Part shown: positions 62,197 through 64,000 of the stretch, in pieces | How the letters are laid out: each line of letters starts with the position of its first letter | Position numbering within the stretch: position 1 is the stretch's first letter | Origin: SLRI01 sp964402505 | GTDB taxonomy: Bacteria; Pseudomonadota; Alphaproteobacteria; Geminicoccales; Geminicoccaceae | Direction: 5' to 3' | Assembly: GCA_964402505.1 (NCBI GenBank) | Contig: CAYOCP010000021.1 | Location: 14,755-78,754 of the forward strand | Length of the DNA stretch: 64,000 bases | Position numbers and translations under genes: made by a program | The notes under the pieces: model-generated | The model's database searches: none | Told to the model about the DNA's origin: nothing | What the model saw: only the letters and a program-made list of their open reading frames with translations

Positions 62197-62269
62197 GGGC
62201 GACGTCTATTTCCCCACGAGCGACATGACCAGCGCCGCGTTAACGAATTGGCAAAGGGTGTGGTTCAGG

Positions 62270-62716
62270 ATGGCCGAAGACCCGTTCCCCGGAGTGCTTT
62301 CGATCCCCATGCGGCCCTTCTCGGTCCTCATCGTCGACGATGCCCGAAGCGAGCGGATGCTGCTCCGCCAGGCCATCCTCGAGACGCGGCGCAACCTCCG
62401 GCTCGTGGAGGCCGCCGATGCGGTCGCGGCCAGGGACGCCTTCGGCCGCCACCCGCTCGATCTCGTCTTCCTCGACATCGAGCTCGCCGGCGCCAGCGGC
62501 CTCGACCTGCTCGCCTGGCTGCGCCAGGCCGACCCGGCCCTGCCGGTGGTCATGGTCACCCACCACAGCACCCAGGACGTCGTCGTCAGGGCGCTCCGCC
62601 AGGGCGCCTTCGGCTTCATCGTCAAGCCCTACAGCCTGAGCCGGCTGAAGGAGATCTTCGCCAAGCTCGACCGGCGCTCCACGAGCGCCGCCACCCTGCA
62701 GGCGACACCGGCCTAG
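62270..62716 (+). CDS. Single-domain response regulator (CheY-like receiver)
   Basis: This protein of about 148 residues is a stand-alone receiver domain. It has the acidic pair in VLIVDDARSERMLLRQA, the phosphoacceptor aspartate in DLVFLDIELAG, the Thr in MVTHHST and the lysine in IVKPYS. There is no output domain, so it should act by protein contact. ATG 62309 after GGAG is an alternative start that removes 13 residues. No histidine kinase gene lies nearby. Confidence 0.88.
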   Translation: MAEDPFPGVLSIPMRPFSVLIVDDARSERMLLRQAILETRRNLRLVEAADAVAARDAFGRHPLDLVFLDIELAGASGLDLLAWLRQADPALPVVMVTHHSTQDVVVRALRQGAFGFIVKPYSLSRLKEIFAKLDRRSTSAATLQATPA

Positions 62717-62998
62717 ATGCCTCGCCGGAAGAGGGCCACGCTCCGCGTCAGGCCGAGGCCGGCGAGCACCCCGGGGCCGGGACAGGCGCGAAGGCCGGCA
62801 ATGGCCGCGCCGGCGCGTCGTCGAGCCGGCGGGAGGCGCTCCCTCGCGCGCGATGCCCCCGCCTCGTCCTCGTCTCCGCTCCCCGCTTCCAGGCCCTCGA
62901 ATCCCGTGTCACCCACCTCGGCCGGAGCCCGCATCGGCGCGGGCCGGCCACGCCCGTTCTGCGAAGACGGGCCGGGAGCAACGGCCGCGCCACGCCGA

Positions 62999-63670
62999 TC
63001 ACCGCCGGGGCGGGCGCCAGCCCGCGGCCAGCGCCTCGCCCTCGCTGCAGAACCAGCGCTCGCCCTTGCCTTCGGTGATCTTCGTCCGGTCGTAATGGGG
63101 CGACCAGGGTGCATGATAGATGCGCTCGCCGCCGTTCAGGCTGATATTGCCCTTGATGGCGCAGCCGTTCGGCGCCGTCTCGCCGGCCACCTGCCAGCGG
63201 CGCGCACGAAAGGTCCAGGGCGGCTCGAGCTCGGCCTGCCAGAGACCGGCCAGCTTGGCCTCGGCCTCCTCCTGCAGGGGAAGGAGCCGCGTCGAGTAAC
63301 GGACAAAGGCGAGCGCGTAGCCTTCGGCGACCAGCCAGGCGGAGAGGTCCTGGCCCAGATGGCGGCAGGTGGCGATGGAGCGGCCGTAGGCGTCGAGCCC
63401 CGCCACCTCGCAAGTCACGACCTCGCCCTCGATCCGTTCGGCGAGAAAGGCGGCGGCGATCCGGCCGCAACGCTCGAGCGCCTTGGGACCCGCGCAGCTT
63501 TGGCCCATCTCGGGCGCATCGATGTCGGCGAGGCGAACCACCGTGGCACCGACCCGGATCGTGTCGCCGTCGATGACCTCGGCCACGCCACCGAGCCTCT
63601 CCGGCGCCGCGCTTGCGCTCCACGGCAAGAGAACCAGCAAGGCTAGAGACAGCCGCCCGCGACCCGCCAT
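62999..63670 (-). CDS. Secreted thermonuclease-like (SNase family) nuclease
   Basis: This 223-residue protein has a signal peptide (LSLALLVLLPWSASA) followed by a staphylococcal-nuclease OB fold. It shows VIDGDTIRVG, VRLADIDAPEMGQSC and DAYGRSIATCRHLGQDL, with the calcium aspartates and catalytic arginines at the expected places. After about residue 150 it has the alphaproteobacterial tail with KGNISLNGGERIYHAPWSPH and ERWFCSEGEALAAGWRPP, an Excalibur-like end. It should degrade nucleic acids in the periplasm or outside. The ATG chosen opens the signal peptide. Confidence 0.88.
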   Translation of the reverse strand: MAGRGRLSLALLVLLPWSASAAPERLGGVAEVIDGDTIRVGATVVRLADIDAPEMGQSCAGPKALERCGRIAAAFLAERIEGEVVTCEVAGLDAYGRSIATCRHLGQDLSAWLVAEGYALAFVRYSTRLLPLQEEAEAKLAGLWQAELEPPWTFRARRWQVAGETAPNGCAIKGNISLNGGERIYHAPWSPHYDRTKITEGKGERWFCSEGEALAAGWRPPRR

Positions 63671-63898
63671 TCCGTCGTTTCCCCCCAAGCCCCGGCAGGA
63701 CCGAGGCACCACCACCCGCCCGCCACCCTAAAAAATCGACAGGACAGCGAAAGGGCCGAGGCGCCCATCCACGACCGAGGCAATCCTCGAGGACGCATCA
63801 AGAGCCCGTTCTAGGAGTTTTCAAGCTCGGGTCGACGTGGCTCGATCAACCGTCCGTTGAGCTCGGGTCGGCGGGCTCAGGGCGGACCCATTCCTCAT
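63671..63898. other. Noncoding stretch with a short duplicated motif
   Basis: I see no supportable gene here. AGCTCGGGTCG occurs twice, at 63824 and 63860, each followed a few bases later by GGCTC. The AT-richer CTAAAAAATCG near 63727 may be the promoter side of the thermonuclease gene. No terminator or structured RNA was identified. Confidence 0.5.
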
Positions 63899-64000
63899 TC
63901 AAAGCCGGGGCTGGCGCGTCCAGGCTCCGATCCGTTCCCGCCAACGGGTTATGTCCCGGGCGGTGGTGTAGCTGGCGGTGGTCATCGGCGGTTTTCCGGT
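63899..64000 (-). CDS. 3' end of an unidentified open frame, cut by window edge
   Basis: The minus-strand frame is open from the right edge for 33 codons to a TGA. It contains MTTASYTTARDITRWRERIG followed by AWTRQPRL. It may be the C-terminal end of a longer protein outside the window or a short peptide starting at the internal ATG. I do not recognise it, and it may not be a gene at all. Confidence 0.25.
   Translation of the reverse strand, partial: TGKPPMTTASYTTARDITRWRERIGAWTRQPRL

Noticed and set aside
62860..62925. tRNA-like CGAATCCCGTGTCACCCACC segment
   Set aside because: The T-arm does not pair around the TTCGAATC position and no acceptor, D or anticodon arms can be found.

Overview
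The window is about 64 kb of very GC-rich, gene-dense bacterial chromosome with alphaproteobacterial features: an F1-only ATP synthase operon (atpHAGDC, without the F0 genes), hflKC followed by a DUF2065 gene and a Do-like protease, a PHA synthase, several polyamine, sugar and TRAP uptake systems, and a complete nitrous oxide reductase (nos) cluster with a Tat-exported NosZ. A Rhodospirillales or Geminicoccales-like host is an inference from this mix, not something the sequence proves. No rRNA, tRNA, CRISPR array, prophage or intact insertion sequence was recognised.

Layout. 1-5.1 kb: the edge of a secreted S1 protease, an FAD amine oxidoreductase, and a divergent polar amino acid ABC transporter coupled to a 2-hydroxyacid dehydrogenase. 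5.1-13.8 kb: nosRZDFYLX on the minus strand, with short overlaps at most junctions and an FNR-type box upstream. 13.9-14.7 kb: a Gdx/SugE exporter preceded by an unusual 470-bp noncoding block holding three different repeat families. 14.7-22.5 kb: an aminotransferase and aldehyde dehydrogenase pair, an AlaX-type tRNA editing protein and a polyamine-type ABC transporter. 22.5-31.4 kb: a decayed toxin-antitoxin locus, an SDR enzyme, pdxH and pdxY back to back, a nucleotide-sugar-type epimerase, rnd, aspS and phaC. 31.4-33.5 kb: a hairpin-rich noncoding stretch ending in a terminator, an HPF-cold-shock fusion gene, a REP-like inverted repeat and a VapBC/FitAB-type pair.

33.7-50.4 kb is core metabolism: ATP synthase F1, a GNAT protein, the ApbC/Mrp Fe-S carrier, hflKC-DUF2065-degP, serB, miaA and ilvBNC. 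50.4-58.6 kb holds a NIPSNAP protein, a complete TRAP transporter and a fructose-type ABC transporter with a divergent PfkB kinase and KDPG aldolase. 58.5-60.2 kb is a cobalamin-riboswitch unit with a small unknown protein and a CobW-family GTPase. 60.3-64 kb has a relic of a DMT transporter, intact DMT and AEC transporters, a single-domain response regulator and a secreted thermonuclease.

The least ordinary features are noncoding. The first is a five-unit array of 17-bp palindromes (GTTGCA-N5-TGCAAC) spaced 31-32 bp apart, next to a 45-bp tandem repeat that abuts the sugE ribosome binding site. The second is a family of AAAGGGGTCAGGACTCTTT repeats at three places. The third is a run of four hairpins at 31.7-31.86 kb that could be an unrecognised structured RNA. 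All other systems map to known families.
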